59,536 nucleotides of DNA from Thalassolituus sp. UBA674 (GCA_002298335.1 DBNK01000025.1:71395-130930), one strand, 5' to 3'; shown: positions 42,537-52,713, counted from the first letter of the stretch. The notes: generated by a model from the letters alone, not told the origin. Made by a program: numbers and translations.

Positions 42537-44134
42537 AACAGACACTGCTGCCCTGAGTAGTCGTCCAACACCGTGTCGGGTGCGGCTGCCAGCCGGATCA
42601 GGCGCTCGACCGGCATAGGCCGGGCAAACAGAAACCCCTGAATCCGGTCGCAACCGAGACGGACGACCTGCTCAAGGCAGGCCTGGTCTTCCACGCCTTC
42701 CGCTGTGGTACAGATACCCAGACGTTTGGCGAGGTCAATCAGTGATGCCACGATGTGCATCTGTGGTGAGTCGGGTTCGTGTTCTCCTAATGGTGTGACA
42801 AATGAGCGGTCCAGTTTGATGCCGGTAACCGGCAGATCGCTCAGATGTGAGAGTGAAGAAAATCCGGTGCCGAAGTCATCCAATACTATCTGGACACCAG
42901 CTTGTTTGAGGGTGCGTAGATTCTCTAAGCAGACGCTGGTATCCAGCATCATGGCGGTTTCCGTCAGCTCCAGCTCAATGCAGGAGGTCGGAACGCGGTA
43001 TTCTTCCAGCAGGCTCAGGACCTTGCGGGCGTAGTCGGGGTCAGCCACTTCCGGGAAGGCAACATTCACCGACATACGCAGGGTAACGCCTTCATCATTC
43101 AGATGATGCCAGGCATTCAGGGTTTCGATCAGCACCCAGCGCCCCAGGGCACGCATCAGCCCGGCCATTTCGGCATCGTGGATAAACTGGGCAGGCGAAA
43201 TAATGCCGATTTCCGGATGCAGCCAGCGCAGCAGGGCTTCGGCACCTTCGAGGCGGCCACTGCGGGTATCAAACTGCGGCTGAAACTCCAGATAGAACTC
43301 GCGCTTGCGCAAGGCCCGGCCAATATCGTTGACCACTTCACTTTCACTGCTGGAAAGAGCCCGGGAGCCAAGACCGCTCTGCAGCATGCGCTGATGCTCC
43401 ATCTCGCGCACGCAGGACTCCAGCACATCTTCGGGCCGGTCATCGGCGGTGATCTGCATGGGGTTACTGAAGAACACATCCCACTGGGTCGGTACCGCCT
43501 CGTCCGGGGCGCTGATCCAGTGCCTGCTCAACTGCTGCTGATGACGGCTGATGACCACAAACTGGTCCTCCAGCAGCTTGCCCAGCAGCGCATCCGTCGG
43601 GGCATTGGCGCGGAGCCGCTTTTCAAAGGCCCGCTGTGCATGAATCCTGGGTTCGCTGAGGTTGGCCGGGTGTGTTGTGCGCCAGCGGCAGCTGATCAGC
43701 TGCATCCACAGCTTTTCTTCGCGGATCAGGCGCCAGGCCAGTTTCGGAAAAATCTGTTCCCGGGAGGAAAAATGGATCAGGCGTTCATGGCGATCGCTTT
43801 CCAGTGACTCCATGGCCGTTGTGATCAGAGCTGGCGTCAACTGCTGTTCATCCAGCCAGGCGCAGGCGTCAGGGTAATGGTTGCGGTCTTCAGCGGGGCC
43901 GATGATGAGCGTCGGAATCTGCGCCGACAGGTATTGAACCGAGGCGCGCAGCTGCTCAGAGGTGTGCGGGGCAATGAGAATAGCCATCTGCTCGGTGCCG
44001 GACAGCTGTATGTCATTCAGCATACCGGTATGCAGCCGCTGACCGTTGCCGGTCTTCTGCTGTAACCAGTCAATAATCTGAATTGGCACAGGTTTCTCTG
44101 TACCTAAAGCTAACAGCTGCGGCTGTTCCGTCAT
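42533..44134 (-). CDS. EAL-domain c-di-GMP phosphodiesterase with unusual N-terminal region
   Basis: 533 aa. The C-terminal EAL domain (about residues 275-520) looks active: EGAEALLRWLHPEIG carries the metal-binding ExLxR, VNVAFPE the next metal ligand, ELTETAMM follows, DDFGTGFSSLSHLSDLPVTGIKLDRSFV the DDFGTG and lysine, and TTAEGVED the last glutamate. It should hydrolyse c-di-GMP to pGpG. Residues 1-250 have no membrane helix and no recognised domain. The first part (MAILIAPHTSEQ, IPTLIIGPAEDRN) is reminiscent of a degenerate receiver. There is no GGDEF domain. Confidence 0.9.
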   Translation of the reverse strand: MTEQPQLLALGTEKPVPIQIIDWLQQKTGNGQRLHTGMLNDIQLSGTEQMAILIAPHTSEQLRASVQYLSAQIPTLIIGPAEDRNHYPDACAWLDEQQLTPALITTAMESLESDRHERLIHFSSREQIFPKLAWRLIREEKLWMQLISCRWRTTHPANLSEPRIHAQRAFEKRLRANAPTDALLGKLLEDQFVVISRHQQQLSRHWISAPDEAVPTQWDVFFSNPMQITADDRPEDVLESCVREMEHQRMLQSGLGSRALSSSESEVVNDIGRALRKREFYLEFQPQFDTRSGRLEGAEALLRWLHPEIGIISPAQFIHDAEMAGLMRALGRWVLIETLNAWHHLNDEGVTLRMSVNVAFPEVADPDYARKVLSLLEEYRVPTSCIELELTETAMMLDTSVCLENLRTLKQAGVQIVLDDFGTGFSSLSHLSDLPVTGIKLDRSFVTPLGEHEPDSPQMHIVASLIDLAKRLGICTTAEGVEDQACLEQVVRLGCDRIQGFLFARPMPVERLIRLAAAPDTVLDDYSGQQCLF

Positions 44135-44227
44135 CCTTAATCATTACCCAATGAGTCGTTCCTCAATACATATAGGCTACAAATTCAGGTTTTGCGAAAA
44201 ATTCACCATAAAAAAATGACGTCTAAT

Positions 44228-44247
44228 GACAGGAGTTTATTCCTGTC
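44228..44247. promoter_or_regulatory. Palindrome GACAGGA-6-TCCTGTC between the EAL gene and rep
   Basis: Perfect seven-base arms around GTTTAT, in the region that separates the two divergent genes, about 70 bases before the rep start. It may be an operator or a leader hairpin; no U-run follows. Confidence 0.4.
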
Positions 44248-44316
44248 TGATGCAGGTCAACGATTTCTTTGAGGGGGAGACCTGATAAAATCCGCTCTGC
44301 TGAAAGAGGAATACCC

Positions 44317-46344
44317 GTGGTCGATCTGAGTCAACTGAACCCCCGCCAGAAAGAAGCCGCCAAGTACATCGATGGCCCCTTGCTGGTGCTCGCCGGTGCA
44401 GGTTCGGGCAAAACCAGTGTGATCACCCGTAAGATCGCCTATCTCATTGATGCCTGTGGCATAAAGTCACACCACATCGCCGCGGTAACCTTCACCAACA
44501 AGGCCGCGCGCGAGATGAAAGAGCGGGTCTCGGCGCTGGTCGGACGCGGTGGCGCCCGGGGACTGATCGTCTCCACCTTCCATAACCTGGGCCTCAATAT
44601 CATCCGTCAGGAGCTGGCGACCGCAGGTTACAAAGCCGGGTTTTCCATTCTCGATCAGGACGACTGCCGCGGCATCCTGCGTGACATCATGCACAAAGAC
44701 CACGGCGGCGACGGCGATATGCTGGAGCTGGTGCAGAACAGCATCGGCAACCTCAAGAACGATCTGGTAACGCCCGAAGAGGCCGTGGCGCGGGCTTCGA
44801 ACCCGCAGGAAGTGCTGATCTCGCACACCTACGCCAAGTACCAGCGCATGCTCAAAGCCTACAACGCGGTGGATTTTGATGACCTCATCATGGGGCCGAC
44901 CATTCTCTTCCGTGATCATCCAGAGGTGCTGGCGCGCTGGCAGAAGAAGATCCGTTACCTGCTGGTGGACGAATATCAGGACACCAACACCTCCCAGTAC
45001 GAACTGGTGAAGCTGCTGGTGGGTCACCGCACCGGCCTGACGGTGGTGGGCGACGACGACCAGTCGATCTATGCCTGGCGGGGGGCGCGACCGGAAAACC
45101 TCGCGTTGCTGAAGAAAGACTTCCCGACCCTGCACGTGGTCAAGCTGGAGCAGAATTACCGCTCCACCGGCCTGATCCTGAACGCCGCCAACAAAGTCAT
45201 CGACAACAACCCGCACGACTTTGAGAAGAAGCTCTGGTCGGACAAAGGTTACGGCGATCCGATCCAGATCATGAAGTGCAGTGATGACGAGAGCGAGGCC
45301 GAACGCATTGCCACCGGCATCGTCGAACGCCGTCTGCGCTATGGCGCGGGTTACAAAGACTTTGCCGTGCTTTACCGCGGTAACCACCAGTCGCGTCTGA
45401 TCGAAATGAAGCTGCAGGCCTATCAGGTGCCGTACAAACTCAGCGGTGGGCAGTCCTTCTTTGGCCGCAACGAAGTCAAAGACATCATGGGCTATCTGCG
45501 TCTGCTGATTAACCCGACAGACGATGCCGCGTTTCTGCGCGTGATCAATACCCCGCGCCGTGAAATCGGCCCGGGCACCATCGAGAAGCTGGCGGAATAC
45601 GCGTCGCGTCGTGGCATCAGCATGATGGAATCCATCACCGAATTCGGTCTGGAATCGTCGCTGGCACCGAAAGCCCTCGACCGTCTGCGCCGTTTTGCGC
45701 ACTGGCTCGAGACCATCACCAGAAATGCCTACACAGGCGATCCGATCGCGGCGATCAAAGAAATGATCAACGATATGGATTACGACGCCTGGCTGCACCA
45801 GAACTCAGGCACCCCGCATCAGGCTGAGCGGCGCATGAAGAACGTCTGGTTCCTGGTCGACTCCATCAGCAAGATGATGGAAAAGGCCGAAGAAGAGGGT
45901 GACGAACTCACCATTGAAGACGCCGTCGGCAAACTGGTGCTGCGTGACATGCTGGAACAGCGCTCCGAAGAAGAAGAACTGGATCAGGTGCAGCTGATGA
46001 CGCTGCACGCCTCCAAAGGTCTGGAGTTTCCGCACGTCTACATCATGGGGATGGAAGAAGAGCTGATGCCGCACCGCAACAGCATCGAAGCCGACACCAT
46101 CGAAGAAGAGCGCCGCCTGATGTACGTGGGTATCACCCGCGCCAAGCGTACCCTGACGCTCACCTATGCCGGTAAGCGCCGTCAGTACGGCGAAACCAGC
46201 AACACCACACATTCACGCTTTCTGGATGAGCTGCCCACCGACGACATCATCTGGGAAGGCCGCACCGAAGTCTCTGCCGAACAGCAGAAGCAGCGCGGAC
46301 AGGAAACCCTGAACAGCCTCAAAAACATGCTGGCCGACTTTTAA
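44317..46344 (+). CDS. rep: ATP-dependent DNA helicase Rep
   Basis: 675 aa from GTG 44317, with GAGG eight bases upstream. The frame extends to TTG 44269 but homologues start at LSQLNPRQKEAA. It is a superfamily I (UvrD/Rep) 3'-5' helicase. Motif I is LAGAGSGKTSVITRKIAYLI, Ia is AVTFTNKAAREMKERV, II is YLLVDEYQDTN, III is VVGDDDQSIYAWRGA, IV is LEQNYRS, V is MTLHASKGLEFPHVYIMGMEE and VI is RRLMYVGITRAKRTL. Rep removes protein barriers ahead of the replication fork. Confidence 0.93.
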   Translation: MVDLSQLNPRQKEAAKYIDGPLLVLAGAGSGKTSVITRKIAYLIDACGIKSHHIAAVTFTNKAAREMKERVSALVGRGGARGLIVSTFHNLGLNIIRQELATAGYKAGFSILDQDDCRGILRDIMHKDHGGDGDMLELVQNSIGNLKNDLVTPEEAVARASNPQEVLISHTYAKYQRMLKAYNAVDFDDLIMGPTILFRDHPEVLARWQKKIRYLLVDEYQDTNTSQYELVKLLVGHRTGLTVVGDDDQSIYAWRGARPENLALLKKDFPTLHVVKLEQNYRSTGLILNAANKVIDNNPHDFEKKLWSDKGYGDPIQIMKCSDDESEAERIATGIVERRLRYGAGYKDFAVLYRGNHQSRLIEMKLQAYQVPYKLSGGQSFFGRNEVKDIMGYLRLLINPTDDAAFLRVINTPRREIGPGTIEKLAEYASRRGISMMESITEFGLESSLAPKALDRLRRFAHWLETITRNAYTGDPIAAIKEMINDMDYDAWLHQNSGTPHQAERRMKNVWFLVDSISKMMEKAEEEGDELTIEDAVGKLVLRDMLEQRSEEEELDQVQLMTLHASKGLEFPHVYIMGMEEELMPHRNSIEADTIEEERRLMYVGITRAKRTLTLTYAGKRRQYGETSNTTHSRFLDELPTDDIIWEGRTEVSAEQQKQRGQETLNSLKNMLADF

Positions 46345-46441
46345 GTTGTGCCAGCAACAAAGCGTTGCAGCACTCTGAGCCGCATTCCCGGTCGTACCCT
46401 CTGAGCAGACTGAATTCTTCCTGCGTCAGAGGAGATATCCG

Positions 46442-47821
46442 ATGGTACCGACACGCACAGAAACAGACAGCATGGGTGATCTGCAGGTCCCGGCAGACGC
46501 CCTTTATGCCGCCCAGACCCAACGCGCGGTAGAGAACTTTCCGGTCAGTGGCGAGCGCCTGCCCGAGGCTTTTATCCGCGCCCTGATCCGGCTTAAAAAG
46601 GCCGCTGCTGAGGCGAATCAACAGCTGGAGCAGATACCCGCCAGCACCGCGGAAGCCATCATTGGCGCTGCCGATCAGCTGCTCGCTGAGACCGGCCTTA
46701 TGCAGCACTTCCCCGTGGATGTGTTTCAGACCGGTTCCGGCACCAGCACCAATATGAACGCCAATGAGGTGCTGGCAACACTCGCCACCCGGACTCTGGG
46801 TGACCGCGTAAGCGCCAACGACCACGTCAATGCCGGACAGAGCAGCAACGATGTGATTCCATCCGTGATTCACATCAGCACCGCGCTGGAGATCCGCTAC
46901 ACACTTCTGCCCGCACTGACGCACCTGGCCACCACCATCCGCCGCAAAGCTGACGATGTAAAAGCACACGTCAAAACCGGCCGCACCCACCTGATGGATG
47001 CCATGCCGGTACGGCTGAGCCAGTCGTTGGGGGCCTGGGCGACCCAGACCGACGAGAATATTGAACGGCTGGAGCAGTTGTTGCCCGGTCTCGAAGCGCT
47101 GGCACTGGGAGGCACGGCTGTGGGCACAGGGGTGAATGCGCACCCCGGGTTTGCCGCGCTGTGCTGCCAGCTGCTGAATGACGCAACCGGCATGAACTTC
47201 CGCCCGGCGGATGACCTGTTCAGCCGCATCGCCGCTCAGGATACGGCCGTGGCTGTGTCCGGGGCACTGAAAACCCAGGCAGTCACCATCATGAAGATCG
47301 CCAATGACCTGCGCTGGATGAATTCCGGGCCTCTGGCCGGACTGGGCGAGATTGAACTGCAGGCACTGCAGCCAGGCTCCTCCATCATGCCGGGCAAGGT
47401 TAACCCCGTGATTCCCGAGGCCGCCGCCATGGTTGCCGCTCGGGTGATGGGTAATGACACCACCATTACCGTGGCCGGACAGTCGGGCAACTTTGAGCTG
47501 AACGTCATGCTGCCATTGATGGCGCACAACCTGTTGCAGAGCATCCGTCTGCTGGGGAATGTCTCAGAGCTTCTGGCTGATAAGGCCATTGCGACTTTCA
47601 CCGTGAAGGACGACAAGCTGCAGGAAGCCCTGGCAAAGAACCCGGTCCTGGTGACCGCACTCAACCCGGAGATCGGTTATCTGAAGGCGGCGGATATCGC
47701 CAAAAAAGCCTACCGTGAAGGGCGGCCCATCATCGATGTGGCAGAAGAAGAGACGGGTCTGCCCCGCAGCGAGCTGGAGCAGTTACTGGATCCGGTGACG
47801 CTCACCGGCGGAAAGGGTTAG
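46442..47821 (+). CDS. fumC: Class II fumarate hydratase
   Basis: 459 aa. It carries TDSMGDLQVPADALYAAQTQRAVENFP at the start, VFQTGSGTSTNMNANEVLA, and the superfamily signature GSSIMPGKVNPVIPEA (about residues 312-327). TGRTHLMDAMPVRLSQ includes the active-site histidine. It interconverts fumarate and malate in the TCA cycle and needs no iron-sulphur cluster. It sits between rep and a gene of unknown function, so it is probably monocistronic. Confidence 0.95.
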   Translation: MVPTRTETDSMGDLQVPADALYAAQTQRAVENFPVSGERLPEAFIRALIRLKKAAAEANQQLEQIPASTAEAIIGAADQLLAETGLMQHFPVDVFQTGSGTSTNMNANEVLATLATRTLGDRVSANDHVNAGQSSNDVIPSVIHISTALEIRYTLLPALTHLATTIRRKADDVKAHVKTGRTHLMDAMPVRLSQSLGAWATQTDENIERLEQLLPGLEALALGGTAVGTGVNAHPGFAALCCQLLNDATGMNFRPADDLFSRIAAQDTAVAVSGALKTQAVTIMKIANDLRWMNSGPLAGLGEIELQALQPGSSIMPGKVNPVIPEAAAMVAARVMGNDTTITVAGQSGNFELNVMLPLMAHNLLQSIRLLGNVSELLADKAIATFTVKDDKLQEALAKNPVLVTALNPEIGYLKAADIAKKAYREGRPIIDVAEEETGLPRSELEQLLDPVTLTGGKG

Positions 47822-47840
47822 CGTCTGCAGCAGTCGCCGG

Positions 47841-48713
47841 TCAGTGCCACTTCGGCAACCATACCTTATTGCTGTAACCGATCAGGCGTCCGCCGATGGT
47901 GGCTTCGGTAACGGGCAGTTCAGTATCACCGATATCGCCCAGCGCATTCACCTGATACGACACCCGGGTGGTCTCACCGGCACCCAGTGAGTCAATCTCG
48001 GCCTGCCAGAGCAGGTCCTCTGCACCGCCGTCGACGGCTGTCTGAGTAAAGGCGTCGCCTTCAGCGGAGAATTCTTCCGGGTTCAGGTGATCAGTCAACA
48101 CCAGACCTTCGGCCGTCTGTTCGCCAAAATTGGTGATATCAATGGTGACGGTGACCGGGCCGGTGACTACTGGAATCGGATACAGGGTTTTGCGCATACT
48201 CAGGTTCACCGGGCCGGGGTTGTACACCACAGTGAGTGGGCTGCTTTCGCGGTTTTCTTTGTAGTACTCGTAATGTACGCCATCGAGCTGGGCCGTATTG
48301 TCCATCAGCTGAGGGTCGCTCTTCACCACAGGGTAGGCACTTTCCGGCAGCAGCAGACTGATGTCGGTGGTACTGATGGAGGTGCTGGTGTTGTTCGGCA
48401 GCGCCAGGCTGAGATCAATCACTACCGTCTGCAGTGAACCGGCATGACCTTCGTAGCTGATCAGTGGTTGCAGGCTGACCGACGCTGTGGCACCGGGTTC
48501 GACACTGATGGATGTGGCCTCGGCACCGGTGAAGCCCAGTTGTGGGGTGATGGTCTGATCGCTGGCATTCGACAGTGTCAGCAGCAGCTCAGTGACAGGC
48601 GGCTCTCCATCGCGCAATTCAATCTGACCGGTCAGACTGTCGAGCAACAGTGCCGGTTCTGCCTGTGCCTGCAGGGCGAAAACAGCCAGCAGACTGAACA
48701 TTCTGTAAATCAT
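47841..48713 (-). CDS. Secreted protein of unknown function with DUF11-like repeat
   Basis: 290 aa from ATG 48713, with GGAAAG upstream; ATG 48725 is in frame. The signal peptide MIYRMFSLLAVFALQAQA is followed by beta-rich domains. The central and C-terminal parts (TVTIDITNFGEQTAEGLVLTDHLNPEEF, DSLGAGETTRVSYQVNALGDIGD) resemble the DUF11 / immunoglobulin-like repeats found in bacterial surface proteins. There is no lipobox. The function is unknown. It converges on fumC. Confidence 0.72.
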   Translation of the reverse strand: MIYRMFSLLAVFALQAQAEPALLLDSLTGQIELRDGEPPVTELLLTLSNASDQTITPQLGFTGAEATSISVEPGATASVSLQPLISYEGHAGSLQTVVIDLSLALPNNTSTSISTTDISLLLPESAYPVVKSDPQLMDNTAQLDGVHYEYYKENRESSPLTVVYNPGPVNLSMRKTLYPIPVVTGPVTVTIDITNFGEQTAEGLVLTDHLNPEEFSAEGDAFTQTAVDGGAEDLLWQAEIDSLGAGETTRVSYQVNALGDIGDTELPVTEATIGGRLIGYSNKVWLPKWH

Positions 48714-48886
48714 GACACTTTCCATGGTTATCAGGGAGTGAATCTTACCCTGTGGCGCGCCGGGTGCAAGTGTCCGCGTATGAAGATGTCGTGAAACAGG
48801 GTGTTGTCCGCAGGCCTCCGGTTTGCGGTTGTGAATTTTCAGCGTTTGGTTCAGTCTGACCGTCGTTTATTCAGGAAGGATTACTC

Positions 48887-50560
48887 ATGAAAGCCCTGAC
48901 GGATGTTCTGCAGCGCACCTTTGTTCCCGTTCTGGCCTTACTGGTCCTGCTTGCCGCCGGATTTGCCCCGCTGACGGATGGCTGGCGCATTGCACTGGCC
49001 GTTATCGCCGCGCCGCTTTTATTGCTGGGGCTTTATGACTGGTTTCAGATCCGTTTCACCATCACCCGTAACTACCCGGTGCTGGCCCGTATCCGCTGGC
49101 TGTTCTACGACCTGCGTCCTTTCCTGCGACAGTACATTGTTGAAGGCGACCTGGAAGGCACTCCTTACAGCTTTGAAGCCCGCAATCTGGTGCATGCCCG
49201 GGCGCGCGGTATCACCGACACCAACCCCTTCGGCAGCGACCGCAATATGGATGAAGCAGGCTACACCTGGCTGGCCCATTCCATGAGTCCGGTGGAGGAT
49301 GTCGATGAAGACCCGCGTGTCATGGTCGGCAACAGTCAGTGTCTGCAGCCGTACAGCGCGTCGGTATTCAATATCTCGGCCATGAGTTTTGGCGCTCTGT
49401 CGGCCAACGCCATTGAAGCCCTGAATCTCGGGGCGGCGAAAGGCGGCTACTACCACGACACCGGTGAAGGCGGCATCAGTAAGTACCATAAAAAGCATCA
49501 GGGTGATCTGGTGTGGGAAATCGGCACCGGCTATTTCGGCTGCCGTGATGAACAGGGTCGTTTTGATGCGGATAAGTTCGCCGAAACCGCGCGCCTGCCA
49601 CAGGTGAAAATGACCGAACTCAAGCTCAGCCAGGGGGCAAAACCCGGACATGGCGGTATGCTTCCCGGAGCCAAAGTCACCGCTGAAATTGCTGCCGCCC
49701 GCGCAGTACCTCAGGGTAAAGACTGCATCTCGCCACGGCATCATTCGGAGTTTTCAAACCCCACAGAGATGCTGCAGTTTGTCGCCCGTATGCGCGACCT
49801 GTCTGGTGGCAAACCGGTGGGTATCAAGTTCTGTGTCGGCCAGCCGCACGAAGTGATGGCGCTGGTCAAAGCCATGCTGAAAACCGGCATCTATCCTGAC
49901 TACATTGTTGTCGACGGAGCAGAAGGCGGCACGGGTGCCGCACCGCTGGAACTCAGCGACTGGGTCGGCATGCCGCTTACCGAAGGTCTGATTCTGGTGC
50001 GTAATGCCCTGGTCGGTACCAACCTCAGACAGCACGTTAAAATCGCCGTCAGCGGCCAGATCTATTCCGGTATGGGGCTGGCGAAAAACCTCGCCATCGG
50101 TGCCGACTGGTGTAACGCGGCCCGTGCCTTTATGTTCTCGGTCGGCTGTATTCAGGCCAAGCGCTGCCATGAAGGTAAATGCCCGACCGGTATCGCCACC
50201 CAGGACCCGCTGCGGCAGCGCGGACTGGTGGTGGATGTGCAGGGCGAGCGCTCAGCCCGTTTCCACCGTAAAACCGTGGCCGCCATGATGGACATGGTCG
50301 CGGCCGCTGGCCTGCATCATCCGGACGATCTGCGCCCGCACCATCTGACAACCCGCAAGAGTGGTGTTGAAGCCTGCGGGATTCAGGAGCTGCACACCTT
50401 CCTCGAACCGGGCGTACTGCTGGAAGCACCGGAGAAAACGCTCTACGCCGGTTGGTGGAAGGCCGCCAGCCCGGATACCTTTGCGCCGCAGTGTGACCCG
50501 GACAGCAGCGTCATCGTCAGCACCCATACTGAAGCCAGCGAAGCAGAGCAGCGTCTGTGA
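48887..50560 (+). CDS. FMN-binding glutamate-synthase family protein
   Basis: 557 aa. Two N-terminal membrane helices (VPVLALLVLLAAGFAPLT and IALAVIAAPLLLLGLYDWF) lead into a large TIM-barrel like the FMN/3Fe-4S domain of GltB. NISAMSFGALSANAIEALNLGAAKGG, TGEGGISKYHK, SQGAKPGHGGMLPGAKVT and VDGAEGGTGAAPLELSDWVGMPL are the FMN- and substrate-binding motifs. CIQAKRCHEGKCPTGIATQDP carries the cysteines of the cluster. It lacks the glutamine amidotransferase domain, so it belongs to the stand-alone group of membrane-anchored oxidoreductases of uncertain substrate. Confidence 0.88.
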   Translation: MKALTDVLQRTFVPVLALLVLLAAGFAPLTDGWRIALAVIAAPLLLLGLYDWFQIRFTITRNYPVLARIRWLFYDLRPFLRQYIVEGDLEGTPYSFEARNLVHARARGITDTNPFGSDRNMDEAGYTWLAHSMSPVEDVDEDPRVMVGNSQCLQPYSASVFNISAMSFGALSANAIEALNLGAAKGGYYHDTGEGGISKYHKKHQGDLVWEIGTGYFGCRDEQGRFDADKFAETARLPQVKMTELKLSQGAKPGHGGMLPGAKVTAEIAAARAVPQGKDCISPRHHSEFSNPTEMLQFVARMRDLSGGKPVGIKFCVGQPHEVMALVKAMLKTGIYPDYIVVDGAEGGTGAAPLELSDWVGMPLTEGLILVRNALVGTNLRQHVKIAVSGQIYSGMGLAKNLAIGADWCNAARAFMFSVGCIQAKRCHEGKCPTGIATQDPLRQRGLVVDVQGERSARFHRKTVAAMMDMVAAAGLHHPDDLRPHHLTTRKSGVEACGIQELHTFLEPGVLLEAPEKTLYAGWWKAASPDTFAPQCDPDSSVIVSTHTEASEAEQRL

Positions 50561-51024
50561 TGGACATCCGCAACCTCACTGACGTGCCACTGCATCTTGA
50601 GCGTCTGGCGCAGTGGCATCACAACGAATGGTCTTACCTGAACCCGGGGCGCACGCTGGCTATGCGCAAAGAGCGTATGCAGGACTACTTCAGTGAAGCG
50701 CTGATACCGTCCACCTGGGTTGCGGAGTCAGAGGGTCAGCTCGCCGGCTCGGCGGCCATCGTGGCGTCGGATATGGATACGCACCCGGAATACACACCCT
50801 GGCTGGCCAGCGTGTTTGTCAGCCCCGAATTCCGTGAGCAGGGCATCGGCGCGGCATTGGTAAAGCAGGTGATGGAAGAGGCCCGGAAAAACGGCATTGC
50901 AACACTGTATCTCTACACTCCGGATAAGGCCGGTTTTTATCAGAAACTTGGTTGGCAGGTTCTCTCAGAAGAGCACTATCACGATCACCCCGTAACCATC
51001 ATGAGCTGCCCGCTTACTGACTGA
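50560..51024 (+). CDS. GNAT-family N-acetyltransferase
   Basis: 154 aa from ATG 50560, which overlaps the previous stop (TGATG), so it is probably coupled to the FMN protein. The acetyl-CoA binding motif A is PWLASVFVSPEFREQGIGAALVKQVMEEAR (R/Q-x-x-G-x-G/A), and motif B is ATLYLYTPDKAGFYQKLGWQVL. The substrate is unknown. Confidence 0.88.
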   Translation: MDIRNLTDVPLHLERLAQWHHNEWSYLNPGRTLAMRKERMQDYFSEALIPSTWVAESEGQLAGSAAIVASDMDTHPEYTPWLASVFVSPEFREQGIGAALVKQVMEEARKNGIATLYLYTPDKAGFYQKLGWQVLSEEHYHDHPVTIMSCPLTD

Positions 51025-51330
51025 TTTTTTGTCGGAAATGATTTTACCACTCACAGATTAAACAGAATTATCTGCGAGTAATATCAGCGTGACTAATGTC
51101 ATCACCGCTATAGCTCCGATGAATATTTTCTATGTTTTTTAATACCAATGGCACTTGTCCGGCCAGATAAGAGCCGGTAGGGTGTAATTCCCGGTAAAGA
51201 CCATGGACGGTAGCTGCGACTTGTCACAGCTGACCCGGGTTGACTGTTGCGGCGATCATCTGCAGATGAATGCCTCAGCAAACAGGGCCTTAACATGCCC
51301 TTCAAACCCGAACTTCATGGAGTGATTCCG
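51025..51330. other. Gene-free gap before the first GLUG gene
   Basis: 306 bases with no supported gene. There is a short CCGGC/GCCGG hairpin (about 51158-51176). The first half is AT-rich and could carry a promoter, but no clear -35/-10 pair was found. Confidence 0.4.
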
Positions 51331-52713
51331 ATGAAAATTACAAAAAACCTGCTGGCGCAGGTCATGTTACTGAGCGCCGTTAATCTTCTCTCTCTTCCTG
51401 TCTTTGCTGAAACAGATTCAGATGGTGATGGTGTTGTCGACAGTATTGATGTGGACGACGATAACGACGGCCTGATAGAGCTTTATACCTTACATGACCT
51501 GAGCCTGATGAGCTTTGATTATACCGGCAGTTCTCTTAAGTCATCGGCAGAAGATCCGGGCAGCACGGAAGGTTGCAGTTATACCGGAGAAGATGGTCTG
51601 TCTGAACCAGCCTGTACCGGTTATGAGCTGATGGCCGATGTCGATTTTGATACCAACGCCAATGGCATGATCGACATGGGCGATGAATTCTGTAACTACA
51701 GTGAGACGCGTGCCGTTTGCGAAGGATGGATACCCGTTTATCTGTATGCAGACTTTACCGGTAACGGCCACCGTATATCCAATCTCTATATTGACAGGCC
51801 TGATGACTTTTATATCGGTTTCTTCAGTAAATTCAGCAGTCATAAACTCAGTAATGTTGAGTTTTCAGGCGCATTAACCTCGGTCACGGGCGGCTACTAT
51901 GTGGGAATTGCCGTCGGATCATCCATTAATGATTCCAGACTTTCCGGAATACGGACTGAAGGCACCGTCACCGCCTACAGTAAATCCGGTGGAATTGCCG
52001 GGGGTATATCCAGTGGCAAACTGAGCGCAAGCAGTTCCAAAGCGCATGTCATCTCAACAAACCCCACGAGTACCAGTGGCTCCGGAGGAATTGTGGGTTC
52101 AGTCTGGGGAGACGGTATCGTAGAAACCTCTTTCTCTGAAGGTAAGGTGCATGCCGTGTACGCTGGTGGGATTACCGGCAATCTGGATGGATACGCCATA
52201 TTAAGAAACAGTTTTTCTGTGGCTGACGTGATGGGTGAATACTTCGCCGGTGGTCTGACCGGAAACATGCGGGCCGGATCAACAATAGAAAACAGTCTGG
52301 CATTAGGTGTCGTGGCCGGGGGAGATTATTACAGAGCAGGGCTCGGCGGATTGATAGGTTTTGTTGATACAGATACTCAGTACCTGCCTCTGTTAAAAAT
52401 TGCCGTCACACACAGTCACTGGGCAACCGACACGACTCAACAGAGCAAGCCTTACGGGAATGAATTAGAACCGCGAGATCAGTTAGAGTTTTACAGAGCC
52501 AGCAGCTCGGAACCTGCCACGCTCAGTGAGCTGGAATGTCCGGAACAGGCCAGCGAAGGCGGCTGTGCGTCAGACATCCGCTTGTATATAGGATGGGACG
52601 AATCTCTCTGGGATTTCGGTACCAGTAACCAACTGCCAGGACTGAATCTTGCGGGTACTGTTTACCGACCGGTTCAGACCATGGATGGCAGTTTCGACGT
52701 TGTAACGGAATAA
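51331..52713 (+). CDS. Secreted GLUG-type protein with DxDxDG repeats (paralogue 1 of 2)
   Basis: 460 aa from ATG 51331 (GGAG eight bases upstream); the frame extends to 51247 without a ribosome-binding site. The signal peptide ends LPVFA (about residue 26). A calcium-type region follows directly (TDSDGDGVVDSIDVDDDNDG), then a cysteine-bearing domain with DVDFDTNANGMIDMGDEFCNYSE. The centre is a chain of GLUG-like repeats (GGIAGGISSG, GGIVGSVWGD, GGITGNLDGYA, GGLTGNMRAGST, GGLIGFV), each ending in a turn; these build a beta-helix or solenoid. It ends SLWDFGTSNQLPGLNLAG. It is a surface or secreted protein whose ligand is unknown. Confidence 0.82.
   Translation: MKITKNLLAQVMLLSAVNLLSLPVFAETDSDGDGVVDSIDVDDDNDGLIELYTLHDLSLMSFDYTGSSLKSSAEDPGSTEGCSYTGEDGLSEPACTGYELMADVDFDTNANGMIDMGDEFCNYSETRAVCEGWIPVYLYADFTGNGHRISNLYIDRPDDFYIGFFSKFSSHKLSNVEFSGALTSVTGGYYVGIAVGSSINDSRLSGIRTEGTVTAYSKSGGIAGGISSGKLSASSSKAHVISTNPTSTSGSGGIVGSVWGDGIVETSFSEGKVHAVYAGGITGNLDGYAILRNSFSVADVMGEYFAGGLTGNMRAGSTIENSLALGVVAGGDYYRAGLGGLIGFVDTDTQYLPLLKIAVTHSHWATDTTQQSKPYGNELEPRDQLEFYRASSSEPATLSELECPEQASEGGCASDIRLYIGWDESLWDFGTSNQLPGLNLAGTVYRPVQTMDGSFDVVTE

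Noticed and set aside
44467..45798. 443-codon frame antisense to rep; also 46319-47527 antisense to fumC and 34794-35933 antisense to hldD
   Set aside because: All lie fully opposite to genes with complete catalytic motifs; no independent start signals.
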